The notes: generated by a model not told the origin, from the letters alone. Positions 17,099 to 27,636 are shown, counted from the first letter of the stretch. The stretch: 64,000 bases of DNA from Sphingomonas zeae (GCF_014197135.1 NZ_JACIFA010000002.1:124001-188000), one strand, 5' to 3'. Made by a program: numbers and translations.

Positions 17099-17143
17099 CG
17101 GGCGTCGCATCCGTGCCACATGCGTGGCAGGATGCGACGCCCG
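17099..17143 (+). terminator. Strong hairpin terminator after the DJ-1/PfpI gene
   Basis: CGGGCGTCGCATCC (17099-17112) pairs with GGATGCGACGCCCG (17130-17143), and inside it TGCCAC pairs with GTGGCA around an ATGC loop. This makes about 20 bp with a single bulged G at 17113, followed by TTCGGTTTTC. Confidence 0.85.
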
Positions 17144-17181
17144 TTCGGTTTTCTGGCGTTCGCTCTTTTCAGGATGACCCC

Positions 17182-18108
17182 ATGCGTCTGGTTCCGCTCC
17201 TTATCCTCGGCATGACCTCGGCCGCCGCCCTCGCGCAAGGGAGCGCGCAGCCCTTCATGGTCGGAGGACGCGGCTTTGCGACGCTGCAGGATGCGGTGAA
17301 CGCGATTGGTGATGGCGAAGGCACGATCCGGATCGCGCCGGGCACCTATCGCGAGTGCGCGGTGCAGGGGGCGGGCCGCGTCGCCTATGTCGCGAGCGAG
17401 CCGGGCAAGGTGATCTTCACCCGTATCGCCTGTGAGGGCAAGGCCGCGCTGGTGCTGCGCGGGCGCGGGGCTTCGGTGCAGGGCATCGTGTTCAGCCATA
17501 TCGAAGTCGGCGACGGCAATGGCGCCGGCATCCGCATTGAAAAAGGGCCGCTGGCGGTCAGCAACGCGATGTTCCTCGACAGCCAGTCGGGTATCCTGTC
17601 GGCCGAGGATCCCAACGGCACGGTGACCGTCGACCACTCGACCTTTTCCGGCCTGGGGAATGATCCCACCGGCAATGGCGCGCATGGCATCTATATGGGG
17701 CGTTACAAAAGCCTGCGGGTCACCGCCTGCCGGTTCGAGCGGGGGCAGGGCGGCCATTACGTCAAGACGCGTGCACCTTATGTCGAAGTGCTGGACAGCA
17801 GCTTCGACGACAGCCACGGCCATATGAGCAATTACATGATCGACCTGTCCAATGGCGCGAAGGGGCGGATCGCGGGCAACGAGTTCGTGTTCGGCCGCGA
17901 CAAGGACAATCATTCCACGCTCATCACCGTCGCGCCGGAGGGGGCCAAGAATGATTCCTCGGGCCTGGTGATCGAGAACAACCGCGCGCGGCTGGCGCCC
18001 GGTGTCGATTTCAAGCCGGTCTTCGTCGGCAACTGGTCGGGCGAACCGCTGGTGATCCGCGGCAATATCCTGGGTGCCGGAATCACACCGACGGCACGAC
18101 GCTTCTAG
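17182..18108 (+). CDS. Exported right-handed parallel beta-helix protein
   Basis: A 308-residue protein with signal peptide (MRLVPLLILGMTSAAALAQ) and repeated short strands rich in G, V, I and N, the pattern of pectate-lyase-like right-handed beta-helices that bind or cleave polysaccharides. FATLQDAVNAI and IRIAPGTYRE at the start of the helix are characteristic of this fold. I see no clear catalytic motif. The ATG at 17182 is chosen because it opens the signal peptide; a GTG at 17113 lies inside the preceding terminator. Its 3' end overlaps the convergent O-ligase gene by 26 bases. Together with the ligase and glycosyltransferase next door, it probably works on an exported polysaccharide or glycan, which is inference. 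Confidence 0.8.
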   Translation: MRLVPLLILGMTSAAALAQGSAQPFMVGGRGFATLQDAVNAIGDGEGTIRIAPGTYRECAVQGAGRVAYVASEPGKVIFTRIACEGKAALVLRGRGASVQGIVFSHIEVGDGNGAGIRIEKGPLAVSNAMFLDSQSGILSAEDPNGTVTVDHSTFSGLGNDPTGNGAHGIYMGRYKSLRVTACRFERGQGGHYVKTRAPYVEVLDSSFDDSHGHMSNYMIDLSNGAKGRIAGNEFVFGRDKDNHSTLITVAPEGAKNDSSGLVIENNRARLAPGVDFKPVFVGNWSGEPLVIRGNILGAGITPTARRF

Positions 18109-19444
18109 GGCGGCCGGGGGGCTGTTTCCGCCGCGACTCGCGTGAGCGGCGCGAAAGATAGGTGTCCAGCCCGATCTCGGCGGCCATCAGCTGATAGAGG
18201 AAGGGGTTGTATGCGATTCCGACAAAGGCTGCGCCAAGCAGATAGATCAGATGCCCATGCTGGAGCGCGCCAGCCAGCCGCCCGCCCCAGTGCAGCGGAT
18301 CGTCGGCGCTCCGATAGCGCCGTCGCAACGACTCCATCCGCAACAGCCCCGCGATATTGATGCCCAGCCATAGGAAAAGGCCGGGCCAGCCCTGTTCGCC
18401 CAGCATCTCGAAATAGCTGGAGTGATAGGCGCGCGCGCGATCGGTCGTGACTTTCTGCTGGACCTTTCTGTCATGCGCGGAGCCCTCCACCACGGTCAGG
18501 TCGTATCGGAAGCTGTTCTGGAGATAGGCGTCGAAGCCGCCCCCGAACGGGTTGGAGGCGACATAACCCAGCGTCCATTTCCACACCGCCAGCCGCGTGG
18601 AGGCCGATTCGTCGCCCTGGTAGCTGCGGATCGTGTTCATCCGCTGCGTGTAGGAAGAGGGGAGCAACGGCACGATCGCCATGCCCGCCACCGCAAGCAT
18701 ACCGATATAGAGCAGTCGACGCTTGACGTCCCGCAGCATCAGGATCGCCAGCAATCCGATGCACAGCAACCCCGTCCGCGCCGAGGTGCCGACCGGGATC
18801 AGCAGACAGGCGAAGATCAGTCCGGCACCGAATGCCCGCACTCGCCAGTCGGGGGGGAAGACCGTGCCGTAGCGCATGAACCACAGGATGATCGGGATCA
18901 CCGCGATCGCGGCGGTCGAAATGATGCTGCCTTCGTACAACCCGGCATTGTTGCTGACCATCAGGTTCAGTTCTCCATAGCCGCCGCCGGAGAACAGCGT
19001 CTTGATCCCGCCCACGATCACGATCGAGGCGACCGACAACATCATGAACAGAAGCAGCGCCTCGATCCGCAACCGCGTGCGCAGGGTCAGCGGCAGGAAG
19101 ACGGCAAAGGCCAGCGCTTTCCAAACCCAGTCCCATTTCTCCTTCGCCTCGGTGGGAAAGTCGGCGCCGAAAAAGGTGGTGATCGCGCAATAGACCAGCA
19201 GCATCAGGATCGCGCCCTGTCGCACGGTGAAGCGGCTGTCGCGCTTGTCGTCGAACAGTACCCAGCCGCCGACCGCGGCGATGACCGCGATCAGCGAGAT
19301 CGGCACCGTGTTGAGCAGATAATAGGTCAGCCGCTGCGGCGAGACGATGTCGATATAGATATAGGCGAGCACCATCAGGAACGGTCGCCGCAGCCCCAGC
19401 GCGAACAGGCTGAACAGAAATCCGATCAGGAACAGGTCACGCAT
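18083..19444 (-). CDS. Putative O-glycosylation ligase, exosortase A-associated (Wzy/WaaL-like)
   Basis: Polytopic inner-membrane protein of 453 residues with about ten to twelve hydrophobic segments. The start MRDLFLIGFLFSLFALGLRR followed by IVSPQRLTYYLLN resembles the TIGR03097 family (O-ligase of exosortase A systems), which is thought to transfer or polymerise glycan on the periplasmic side. The long periplasmic loop (about 275-345) with ARAYHSSYFEMLGEQGWPG corresponds to the region carrying essential residues in Wzy_C proteins. Start ATG 19444 overlaps by eight bases the end of a 53-residue membrane protein gene, indicating translational coupling. It is divergent from the glycosyltransferase gene. 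No exosortase (xrtA) gene is in the window. Confidence 0.85.
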   Translation of the reverse strand: MRDLFLIGFLFSLFALGLRRPFLMVLAYIYIDIVSPQRLTYYLLNTVPISLIAVIAAVGGWVLFDDKRDSRFTVRQGAILMLLVYCAITTFFGADFPTEAKEKWDWVWKALAFAVFLPLTLRTRLRIEALLLFMMLSVASIVIVGGIKTLFSGGGYGELNLMVSNNAGLYEGSIISTAAIAVIPIILWFMRYGTVFPPDWRVRAFGAGLIFACLLIPVGTSARTGLLCIGLLAILMLRDVKRRLLYIGMLAVAGMAIVPLLPSSYTQRMNTIRSYQGDESASTRLAVWKWTLGYVASNPFGGGFDAYLQNSFRYDLTVVEGSAHDRKVQQKVTTDRARAYHSSYFEMLGEQGWPGLFLWLGINIAGLLRMESLRRRYRSADDPLHWGGRLAGALQHGHLIYLLGAAFVGIAYNPFLYQLMAAEIGLDTYLSRRSRESRRKQPPGRPRSVVPSV

Positions 19445-19598
19445 CGTCGACCTGCCGCTTGATGCCGGCCTTGCCGCCGGGCTTGATGGCGGCGGCGGCG
19501 GCATCCCCCTCCTGATCCAGATCGCGCCGCCCGAACAGGCGCCATGCCGCGATCAGCATCAGGCCATGGGTCAGGAGAAGGGCAAAACTGTCGATCAT
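19437..19598 (-). CDS. Small membrane protein, 53 residues, upstream of the O-ligase
   Basis: Reads from ATG 19598 (MIDSFALLLTHGLMLIAAWR) to TGA 19437. A hydrophobic helix (about residues 3-19) is followed by RLFGRRD, consistent with an inside-positive membrane anchor, and then an Ala/Gly/Lys-rich soluble tail. GAGGG lies eight bases upstream. Its stop overlaps the O-ligase start in ATGCGTGA, so the ligase is probably translated by coupling. Family not recognised. The position suggests an accessory subunit of the ligase. Confidence 0.65.
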   Translation of the reverse strand: MIDSFALLLTHGLMLIAAWRLFGRRDLDQEGDAAAAAIKPGGKAGIKRQVDDA

Positions 19599-19677
19599 CG
19601 CTCGCGCCCTCAAACCTTTATTACCCGTCTCGCCTTCTGCTTATAAACGGGCGGTTGACGCGGCGTTAAGGGCTGGC

Positions 19678-20898
19678 ATGACAGGTCCAGACCTGATGCG
19701 TATCCTGCATATCCTCGACCATGGGCTGCCGCTGCAAAGCGGCTACACCTTCCGCACCCGCGCCATCATGAAGGCGCAAGAGGGACAGGGGCATCAGGTT
19801 GCGGCCGTGACCGGGCCTCGGCAGGGGGCGGGGAAGGTTGCTGTCGAGACGCTCGACGGGCTGACTTTCTATCGCACCCCCGTTCCTGCGCGACAGGGCC
19901 TGATCGGGGAAGCGGCCGGGCTTGCCGCGCATATTCGCGCGATCGACCGAGCGGTGAGGGCGTTCCGACCGGACATTCTCCACGCCCATTCGCCTGTTCT
20001 CGACGCATTGGCCGGGCTGGCCGTCGCGCGGCGGCGGCGATTGCCGCTGGTCTACGAAATCCGCGCCTTCTGGGAGGATGCTGCGGTCGGTAACGGCACC
20101 GGTACGGCGGGAAGTCCCCGCTACCGCGCGACCCGCGCGCTGGAAAGCTGGGCCTGCCGTCGCGCCGATGCGATCGCCGTCATCTGTGAAGGCCTGCGCG
20201 GCGATCTGATCATGCGGGGGCTGCCGCAGGACAAGATCATCGTCTCGCCCAACGGCGTCGACCTGGGGCTGTTCGGCCAACCGCTGGCCCGCGACGCGGC
20301 GCTGGCCGAGGAGTTGGGGCTGGCGGATGCCGAGGTGATCGGCTTCATCGGCAGCTTCTATGATTATGAAGGGCTGGACGACCTGATCGCCGCGATGCCG
20401 CGTCTGATAGCGGCGCGACCCAAGGCGCGGCTGCTGCTGGTCGGCGGCGGACCGATGGAGATCGCGCTGCGGGCTCAGGCGGAAAGCTCCCCCGTCGCGG
20501 CGGCGATCCGCTTCGTCGGGCGGGTGCCGCACCAGCAGGTCGAACGCTATTACAGCATGGTCGATATCCTGGCCTATCCGCGCAAGACGATGCGGCTGAC
20601 CGATCTCGTCACGCCGCTGAAACCACTGGAAGCGATGGCGCAAGGCAAGCTGGTCGCCGCGTCCGACGTGGGCGGACACCGTGAACTGATCGAGGACGGG
20701 CGGACCGGCACCCTGTTCGCGCCCGACGATCCGGACGCGATCGCCCATGCGCTGGCTGCGTTGCTGGCCGATCGTGGGGGCTGGGAGGCCCGGCGGGCGG
20801 CGGGCCGGGATTATGTTGAAAAGGAACGCAATTGGGCGTCGAATATCCGACGTTACGAACCTGTTTACCACCGATTGCTACATGGGGCGAAGACGTAG
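19678..20898 (+). CDS. Glycosyltransferase, exosortase A-associated (Daro_2409-like, GT4 fold)
   Basis: Cytosolic sugar transferase of 406 residues acting in glycan or exopolysaccharide assembly. The segment MRILHILDHGLPLQSGYTFR is the hallmark opening of the TIGR04063 exosortase-A-associated family. A GT-B fold follows: N-terminal Rossmann domain (about 1-180), then KIIVSPNGVDL, IGFIGSFYDYEGLDDLI and a C-terminal donor-binding region with TPLKPLEAMAQGK and the EX7E-like acidic pair. Two starts are possible, 19678 (AAGGG upstream) and 19696, which matches the usual family start. It is followed after five bases by an unknown membrane protein gene, likely in one operon. Confidence 0.88.
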   Translation: MTGPDLMRILHILDHGLPLQSGYTFRTRAIMKAQEGQGHQVAAVTGPRQGAGKVAVETLDGLTFYRTPVPARQGLIGEAAGLAAHIRAIDRAVRAFRPDILHAHSPVLDALAGLAVARRRRLPLVYEIRAFWEDAAVGNGTGTAGSPRYRATRALESWACRRADAIAVICEGLRGDLIMRGLPQDKIIVSPNGVDLGLFGQPLARDAALAEELGLADAEVIGFIGSFYDYEGLDDLIAAMPRLIAARPKARLLLVGGGPMEIALRAQAESSPVAAAIRFVGRVPHQQVERYYSMVDILAYPRKTMRLTDLVTPLKPLEAMAQGKLVAASDVGGHRELIEDGRTGTLFAPDDPDAIAHALAALLADRGGWEARRAAGRDYVEKERNWASNIRRYEPVYHRLLHGAKT

Positions 20899-20903
20899 AC
20901 GCT

Positions 20904-21578
20904 ATGACCTTCACCGCCACGCCCTCTTATCGACGCTTCGGACTCGCCTGGATCGGCGGGGCTGTCGGACTGTTGCTCGTCCTTCTGGTGATGATCGCAC
21001 CGGATTGGCGGCTGGAGTCGCTGGTCGCCAGCCTGAGCCTGGGCGATATCCTCGCCGCCGCCCGCCCACCGCTTGGGCTGAAGGCGCGGCTGCTGCTCGC
21101 GCTGGTCGCGGGGGTGGGCGCGGGGGCGGTGACGTGGGCGACGGCATATCTGCTTTGGGGCCAGGGCGGCTTGCTCGCCCGGCGCACCAAGCTCGCGCGC
21201 GAAGACGACGAGGATTATGTGCCGGTGGTTCGCCGTTCGGATCGCCACCCGGACGCGCCGCCGCGTCGCCCGCTCAACGCCGCCGAGCTGGGGGCACCGC
21301 CGCCTCCATTGGAGGACGACACGGTCGAACGCACGCTGCCCGCCGATCTGGACCAGCCGCTATCGGCCTATGACCCCGATGCGATACTGTCGGTGCCGCG
21401 CGAACCCGTCCGTCCGACCCCGCCGCAGCCCATGCCGATCCCGCCGATGCGTGAGCCTGCGCCGGAGAATAAGGGTGCCGCCCTGCCGCTCCCGGATCGA
21501 CAGGAAGAGTCGATCGAGGCGTTGCTCGCCCGACTGGAACGCGAAACCGCACTGCGCAAGTCGAAGCGCTCCAGCTGA
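20904..21578 (+). CDS. Unknown two-helix membrane protein with proline-rich tail
   Basis: 224 residues, family not recognised. Two hydrophobic helices (about 15-35 and 58-82) are followed by a basic turn (ARRTKLARED) and a long charged, proline-rich tail (about 95-195) ending in a short predicted coiled region (ESIEALLARLERETALRK). The start ATG 20904 is five bases after the glycosyltransferase stop, so the two are very likely cotranscribed. The topology, a short hairpin anchor with a cytosolic tail, would suit a scaffold or regulator of the glycan machinery, but this is speculative. Confidence 0.7.
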   Translation: MTFTATPSYRRFGLAWIGGAVGLLLVLLVMIAPDWRLESLVASLSLGDILAAARPPLGLKARLLLALVAGVGAGAVTWATAYLLWGQGGLLARRTKLAREDDEDYVPVVRRSDRHPDAPPRRPLNAAELGAPPPPLEDDTVERTLPADLDQPLSAYDPDAILSVPREPVRPTPPQPMPIPPMREPAPENKGAALPLPDRQEESIEALLARLERETALRKSKRSS

Positions 21579-21740
21579 AATTGCGCGCGCAGAGGTGCGC
21601 AGGACGCGGAGGCGTCTTGTCCGCGGCCGCGCCTTTGCCGCGTCGACGATCTTGAGAAGGGAGGGGCGCGTACGGCGAGGCCTGTCCTCGCTGCGTCCTC
21701 CCCGGCTCTGCGCGAACGGAAAATGGGCATGGTACACGAA

Positions 21741-21775
21741 AAAGGGCCTGCCGGATCTCTCCGGCCAGGCCCTTT
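21741..21775 (-). terminator. Rho-independent terminator (distal) for aconitase
   Basis: AAAGGGCCTG-CCGGA pairs with TCCGG-CCAGGCCCTTT (one bulge). Read on the minus strand it ends in CCCTTTTTC, a T-run of five. It lies 47 bases beyond the acnA stop codon. Confidence 0.8.
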
Positions 21776-21785
21776 CGCATAACAG

Positions 21786-21815
21786 CAAGGGGCGGACCTT
21801 TCGGCCCGCCCCTTG
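21786..21815. terminator. Perfect 10-bp hairpin immediately after aconitase
   Basis: CAAGGGGCGG (21786-21795) pairs with CCGCCCCTTG (21806-21815). It is seven bases from the acnA stop and just before the T-run terminator, making a tandem pair between convergent genes. Confidence 0.75.
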
Positions 21816-21821
21816 GGCAAC

Positions 21822-24509
<2,688 letters not shown>

Positions 24510-24796
24510 GGGCGTCCCTTCATGGTCGAGCCGGGCACGCCCAGGGGGACACGGCAGCATGCAGCCGCGAGCAAGGCGCGCCGGGGAAATCTCCGGTTGA
24601 CGTGGGCGCCTTAGCAAGCGGTTGGCCGGCAGGGAAGGGTGTCGCGCCGTGAAACCGGGCAGGGCTGCTCGAGGCCGTTGGACATCGCTTCCCAATCCGG
24701 CACGGGCCGTGGCGGCCGCTGATGCCAAGCCTGGAAAATACGTGGAACAGCCAAGGTCGATGACGGGTTCAGACAGTCATGGATGGAGTTCGGACA
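24510..24796. promoter_or_regulatory. Divergent intergenic region with an EcfG-like promoter candidate at 24744-24769
   Basis: This gap holds the aconitase promoter to the left and the promoter of the small-gene run to the right. On the plus strand GGAAC (24744-24748), 17 bases and GGTT (24766-24769) resemble the general-stress promoter GGAAC-N16/17-CGTT with one mismatch. The same GGTT variant occurs at the DJ-1 gene. I see no other distinct structure here. Confidence 0.35.
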
Positions 24797-24907
24797 ATGC
24801 GCGCCCTGAAGGATGATCGATCAGCCAGATTGGCGGCCCGTACCGGGCGGATGGGATCGACGGCGGGGCGGGCGGGTGCCATCCTCATCGCATGGTGGCG
24901 GCGATGA
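24797..24907 (+). CDS. Possible 36-residue leader ORF
   Basis: ATG 24797 has GGAG nine bases upstream and encodes a short Arg/Ala-rich peptide (MRALKDDRSARLAARTG...) ending IAWWRR. Its stop overlaps the next start in ATGA, a coupling arrangement. The composition is ordinary for GC-rich noncoding frames, so it may not be a real protein; it may simply deliver ribosomes to the next gene. Confidence 0.3.
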   Translation: MRALKDDRSARLAARTGRMGSTAGRAGAILIAWWRR

Positions 24908-25104
24908 CGGGGGATTCGTCCAGCAAGGGCGGACGTCGCCCGGACCCGATCGTCGCGGTCGGCCTGTTGACCCAGCGCGATCTTGACGTGCTGGGGTCAG
25001 GCTTCCGGCGGTCTTTTCCCGTCAGCGAAGACGCCGCGTTCGACGATTTGCTCCAGGCTCTCGATTCGATCGAGGCCATTCACGTGCCCCATCGCCGGGA
25101 ATAA
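24904..25104 (+). CDS. Small uncharacterised protein, 66 residues
   Basis: From ATG 24904 (MTGDSSSKGGRRPDP) the protein has a flexible basic N-terminus and a compact acidic helical part, VGLLTQRDLDVLGSGFRRSF then FDDLLQALDSIEA. This pattern reminds me of short conserved sphingomonad proteins, but I cannot name a family. An in-frame ATG at 24892 is an alternative start without a better ribosome-binding site. It lies 139 bases before a LuxR-type regulator gene on the same strand. Confidence 0.55.
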   Translation: MTGDSSSKGGRRPDPIVAVGLLTQRDLDVLGSGFRRSFPVSEDAAFDDLLQALDSIEAIHVPHRRE

Positions 25105-25243
25105 TCGTCGGAAGTGATTAACTTTGTTCGTTAATGGTTCATCTCCTCCAGATTGGAAACGGAACGGCTTGGCGACGCCCCATCGACCCGGCTAGTGCTG
25201 TCGGCATGGCTGGACGGATTATCCGGCGCGACCGGAAAATGAG

Positions 25244-25792
25244 ATGACGCCCGAACGCTTCGCCCTGCTTACCCGCCGTCATCGTGAATGTCTTCGCGGG
25301 GTCAAGGCGCTCAAGGGCTCGAAGGAAATCGCCACTGAACTCGGCTTGGGAAAGTCGACCGTCGACAGCTATCTGGCTGAGGCGGTGCGGCTGCTGGGCG
25401 CGCGCAATCGGCGCGAGGCGGCGATGGCACTGGCCGAAGATGAGGCCCGGTCGAACGACCAAGATATTGACGAACAAGGGGAACTACCCCCGCATAAAAT
25501 CATACCCAATTCTACGGGGCTGGTTTCTGATCCACCTGCCATGCCACTTCCGATGGCACCGGATGGGAGTACGGTCGGTGGGGCGGTGCAGGACGGCCAT
25601 GTCCACGCATCGCCCCGCTTGTCCCTTCCCTTCCGGCGGCAAGGGCAGACCCGTAACGACATGAGCATGGCCGAAAGGCTGCTCTGGGTTCCGACAATCG
25701 CCATCGCGCTGGCCATCGGCTTCGGGATGCTGGCCACGGGTCTCGACGTGATGACCCGCGTGATCGGACGATTGTCCCACCTTGCCGGATGA
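25244..25792 (+). CDS. LuxR/GerE-type HTH protein with C-terminal membrane anchor
   Basis: 182 residues. Residues 5-65 form a GerE-type helix-turn-helix (LTRRHRECLRGVK, then KEIATELGLGKSTVDSYLAE), placed at the N-terminus and not the C-terminus as in classical response regulators. A low-complexity linker (about 70-140) leads to one hydrophobic helix near 146-168 (LLWVPTIAIALAIGFGMLAT). It therefore looks like a membrane-tethered one-component DNA-binding protein with almost no periplasmic part. The signal it responds to is unknown. It is followed by three small genes on the same strand, the likely operon. Confidence 0.75.
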   Translation: MTPERFALLTRRHRECLRGVKALKGSKEIATELGLGKSTVDSYLAEAVRLLGARNRREAAMALAEDEARSNDQDIDEQGELPPHKIIPNSTGLVSDPPAMPLPMAPDGSTVGGAVQDGHVHASPRLSLPFRRQGQTRNDMSMAERLLWVPTIAIALAIGFGMLATGLDVMTRVIGRLSHLAG

Positions 25793-25843
25793 CCATCCTC
25801 CATGCCGCTCGCTGCGGATGGACCAGATCAGGGGGCACAGGCG

Positions 25844-26191
25844 ATGACGTCGGAACATGAGGCGGCTCTTCAGGTAACGCGGCTCCTGTGGAAGCTGGAG
25901 AATGAACTCGATGCGGCGTTCGCCACCGCGGGCGAACTCGCGACAGCGCTGCCACGCGCGCGCGCCGAGGCGCGGCTGTCGGCGGTGGTCGGGCAACACG
26001 CGTTCGAGATGCTGGGCCAGGCGATGATGGCGATCGGCCAGGCGCGCGGCCATACCGTGCAGAGCCACCGTATCTTGGAAAAGGTCGGCCAGACGATCGG
26101 CTTCGACGCGGACGAATATGGCGACAACCGCCCCAAGCCGCCCCAGACGACCGGGATCGTCGAGGCCCTGCCGCTGCGCGCGGCGGCCTGA
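25844..26191 (+). CDS. Uncharacterised helical protein, 115 residues
   Basis: The start ATG 25844 follows an AGGGGG stretch; an ATG at 25802 has no such signal. The sequence is predicted largely helical (TRLLWKLENELDAAFATAGEL, then ARLSAVVGQHAFEMLGQAMM, quoted in pieces), with no membrane segment or cofactor motif, and ends in a proline-containing tail. The pattern of two long amphipathic helices suggests a dimer or partner-binding protein. Family not recognised. It lies 51 bases after the tethered LuxR-type regulator gene. Confidence 0.7.
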   Translation: MTSEHEAALQVTRLLWKLENELDAAFATAGELATALPRARAEARLSAVVGQHAFEMLGQAMMAIGQARGHTVQSHRILEKVGQTIGFDADEYGDNRPKPPQTTGIVEALPLRAAA

Positions 26192-26243
26192 TCCGGGAGC
26201 GGCGCGGCGTGTCCTTTCCCCATCCTGACCCGCAGGGCGCGCC

Positions 26244-26702
26244 GTGACGCATATCTATGTCTTCAACCTCGTTCAGGCGCTGGTCTGCCTCTATGCACTG
26301 ACGCTCGGCGGCTGGCCGGAGCGGGCGACAGCAGTGATCCTGCTGTGCGCCTCGATCGCGACGGTCCTGCTGCCGTTCGACCCTTCGACCAGCTTTCGGA
26401 ATGTCGAGACGCTGGAGCTCATCATCGATCTGATGCTGATGGGGGGGCTGATGGCAATCGCCCTGCTCGCCAATCGGTTCTGGCCGCTATGGCTCGCCGC
26501 GCTGCACCTGCTGGCGGTCGCCATCCACGGCGTCAAAGGGTTCGACACGTCGCTGGTCCCGTGGATGTACGCGGCGGCGGGGGGCAAGCTGGCCTATCCG
26601 ATGATCCTGCTGCTGGCGGCCGGAGTGCTGCGGCATCGGATGCGGCTGGCCCGATACGGCTCGGACCCGGACTGGTCCTTACCCTGGCGGGATATACGAT
26701 GA
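26244..26702 (+). CDS. Uncharacterised inner-membrane protein with about four helices
   Basis: 152 residues from GTG 26244 with AGGGCG upstream. Hydrophobic segments lie near residues 4-20, 28-46, 58-78, 83-100 and 113-130, with a basic C-terminus (RHRMRLARYG) expected in the cytosol. No enzymatic motif is visible. Its stop overlaps the next start in ATGA, so it is translationally coupled to a winged-helix-like protein gene. The pairing of a membrane protein with a DNA-binding protein suggests a sensory pair, which is inference. Confidence 0.7.
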   Translation: MTHIYVFNLVQALVCLYALTLGGWPERATAVILLCASIATVLLPFDPSTSFRNVETLELIIDLMLMGGLMAIALLANRFWPLWLAALHLLAVAIHGVKGFDTSLVPWMYAAAGGKLAYPMILLLAAGVLRHRMRLARYGSDPDWSLPWRDIR

Positions 26703-27157
26703 CTTGCGATTTCCAATTGCTGCATTGGCCCGCGGAAGACCGGGCAAGCTTCGGTCATTTCGCCGCCGTCATGGCGGAGGTGCAGGCGCGCATTCACGCC
26801 ATTTCGGGCGAGACGACCGGCGTGCCCGTTCCGCGTGCGCCCCGGGTGCCGACGCCGCGCGAATGTGCCGCGATGATGCTGAAGCATCGCCGCGACGCTC
26901 GTGCGATCGCTGGTGGCGATGGCGACATGTTCGGCGATCCGGCTTGGGAGATCGCGCTCGCCGTCTTCCACGCCGAGGGGCAGGAGAGCGATGCGGCGTT
27001 GCTCGAAACGGCGGGCCTGTCGCCGACCAGTCCGGTCGGTGCGCGATGGATCAATCTGTTGCTGACGCGAGGATGGGTCGAACGGCGCGAGGACGGGCAT
27101 CTACACGCGACGGAGAAGATGGTCACGATCCTGAATGGCTATTTCGCCCGGCTGTGA
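26699..27157 (+). CDS. Winged-helix-like (MarR-type) small protein
   Basis: 152 residues starting MTCDFQLLHWPAEDR. The N-terminal half is helical, and the C-terminal part reads PTSPVGARWINLLLTRGWVERREDGHLHATEKM (quoted here as features: a recognition-like helix followed by a beta-wing, then HATEKMV), which resembles the wing and last strand of MarR-type domains. The first helix of the DNA-binding motif is not obvious, so it may bind DNA only as part of a complex. It is coupled by a 4-base overlap to the preceding membrane protein. Confidence 0.65.
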   Translation: MTCDFQLLHWPAEDRASFGHFAAVMAEVQARIHAISGETTGVPVPRAPRVPTPRECAAMMLKHRRDARAIAGGDGDMFGDPAWEIALAVFHAEGQESDAALLETAGLSPTSPVGARWINLLLTRGWVERREDGHLHATEKMVTILNGYFARL

Positions 27158-27245
27158 CCGTTACAGTCACGGCAAGACCGCCGTGCAACTCCTGAAGCCT
27201 CCACGGGTTCAATCGTAACGGGCATAACGAGAGGAGATGACGGAC

Positions 27246-27614
27246 ATGGCCGAGGATATCGGAACGGGCGGCGGCGCGGGAGCGATCGGCGGCGACATGG
27301 GCGCGGGTGCGTTCACTGACCGGATGAAGGGCGCCGGCGAGGCGATGAAGGCGTCGGGCCAGAAGATGGCCGAGGGTGGGTCGCAGGTCACACTCAAGAT
27401 GCTGGAGCAGGCGGAGACCAACACGCGTGAGGCGTTCGCCGCAATGCGTTCGGCGGCGTCGGCCAAGGATCTGACCGACGTCATGCGAATCCAGACCGAG
27501 TTTCTGCGCGAACAGGGCAATCGTTCCATGTCGCAAGCGCGTGAGATCGGCGAGATGATCGTCCAGTTCGGCCGCGACGCGGTCGGCGCGGCGCGCGGAC
27601 CCAAGCAGGACTGA
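27246..27614 (+). CDS. Phasin family protein
   Basis: Small amphipathic protein (122 residues from ATG 27246) that would coat polyhydroxyalkanoate granules. A Gly-rich N-terminus (DIGTGGGAGAIGGDMGAGAF) is followed by long helices with the phasin pattern: MLEQAETNTREAFAAMRSAA, then DVMRIQTEFLREQGNRSM. An ATG nine bases upstream abuts the GAGGAG box with no spacing, so the second ATG is preferred. It complements phaZ at 8.7 kb. Confidence 0.85.
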   Translation: MAEDIGTGGGAGAIGGDMGAGAFTDRMKGAGEAMKASGQKMAEGGSQVTLKMLEQAETNTREAFAAMRSAASAKDLTDVMRIQTEFLREQGNRSMSQAREIGEMIVQFGRDAVGAARGPKQD

Positions 27615-27636
27615 TATGGGAAGCGTCGGGACGGGT

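Noticed and set aside
25140..25243. GGAAC at about 25162 as an EcfG promoter for the LuxR-type gene
   Set aside because: No CGTT-like element lies 16 or 17 bases downstream, so only the -35 half matches.
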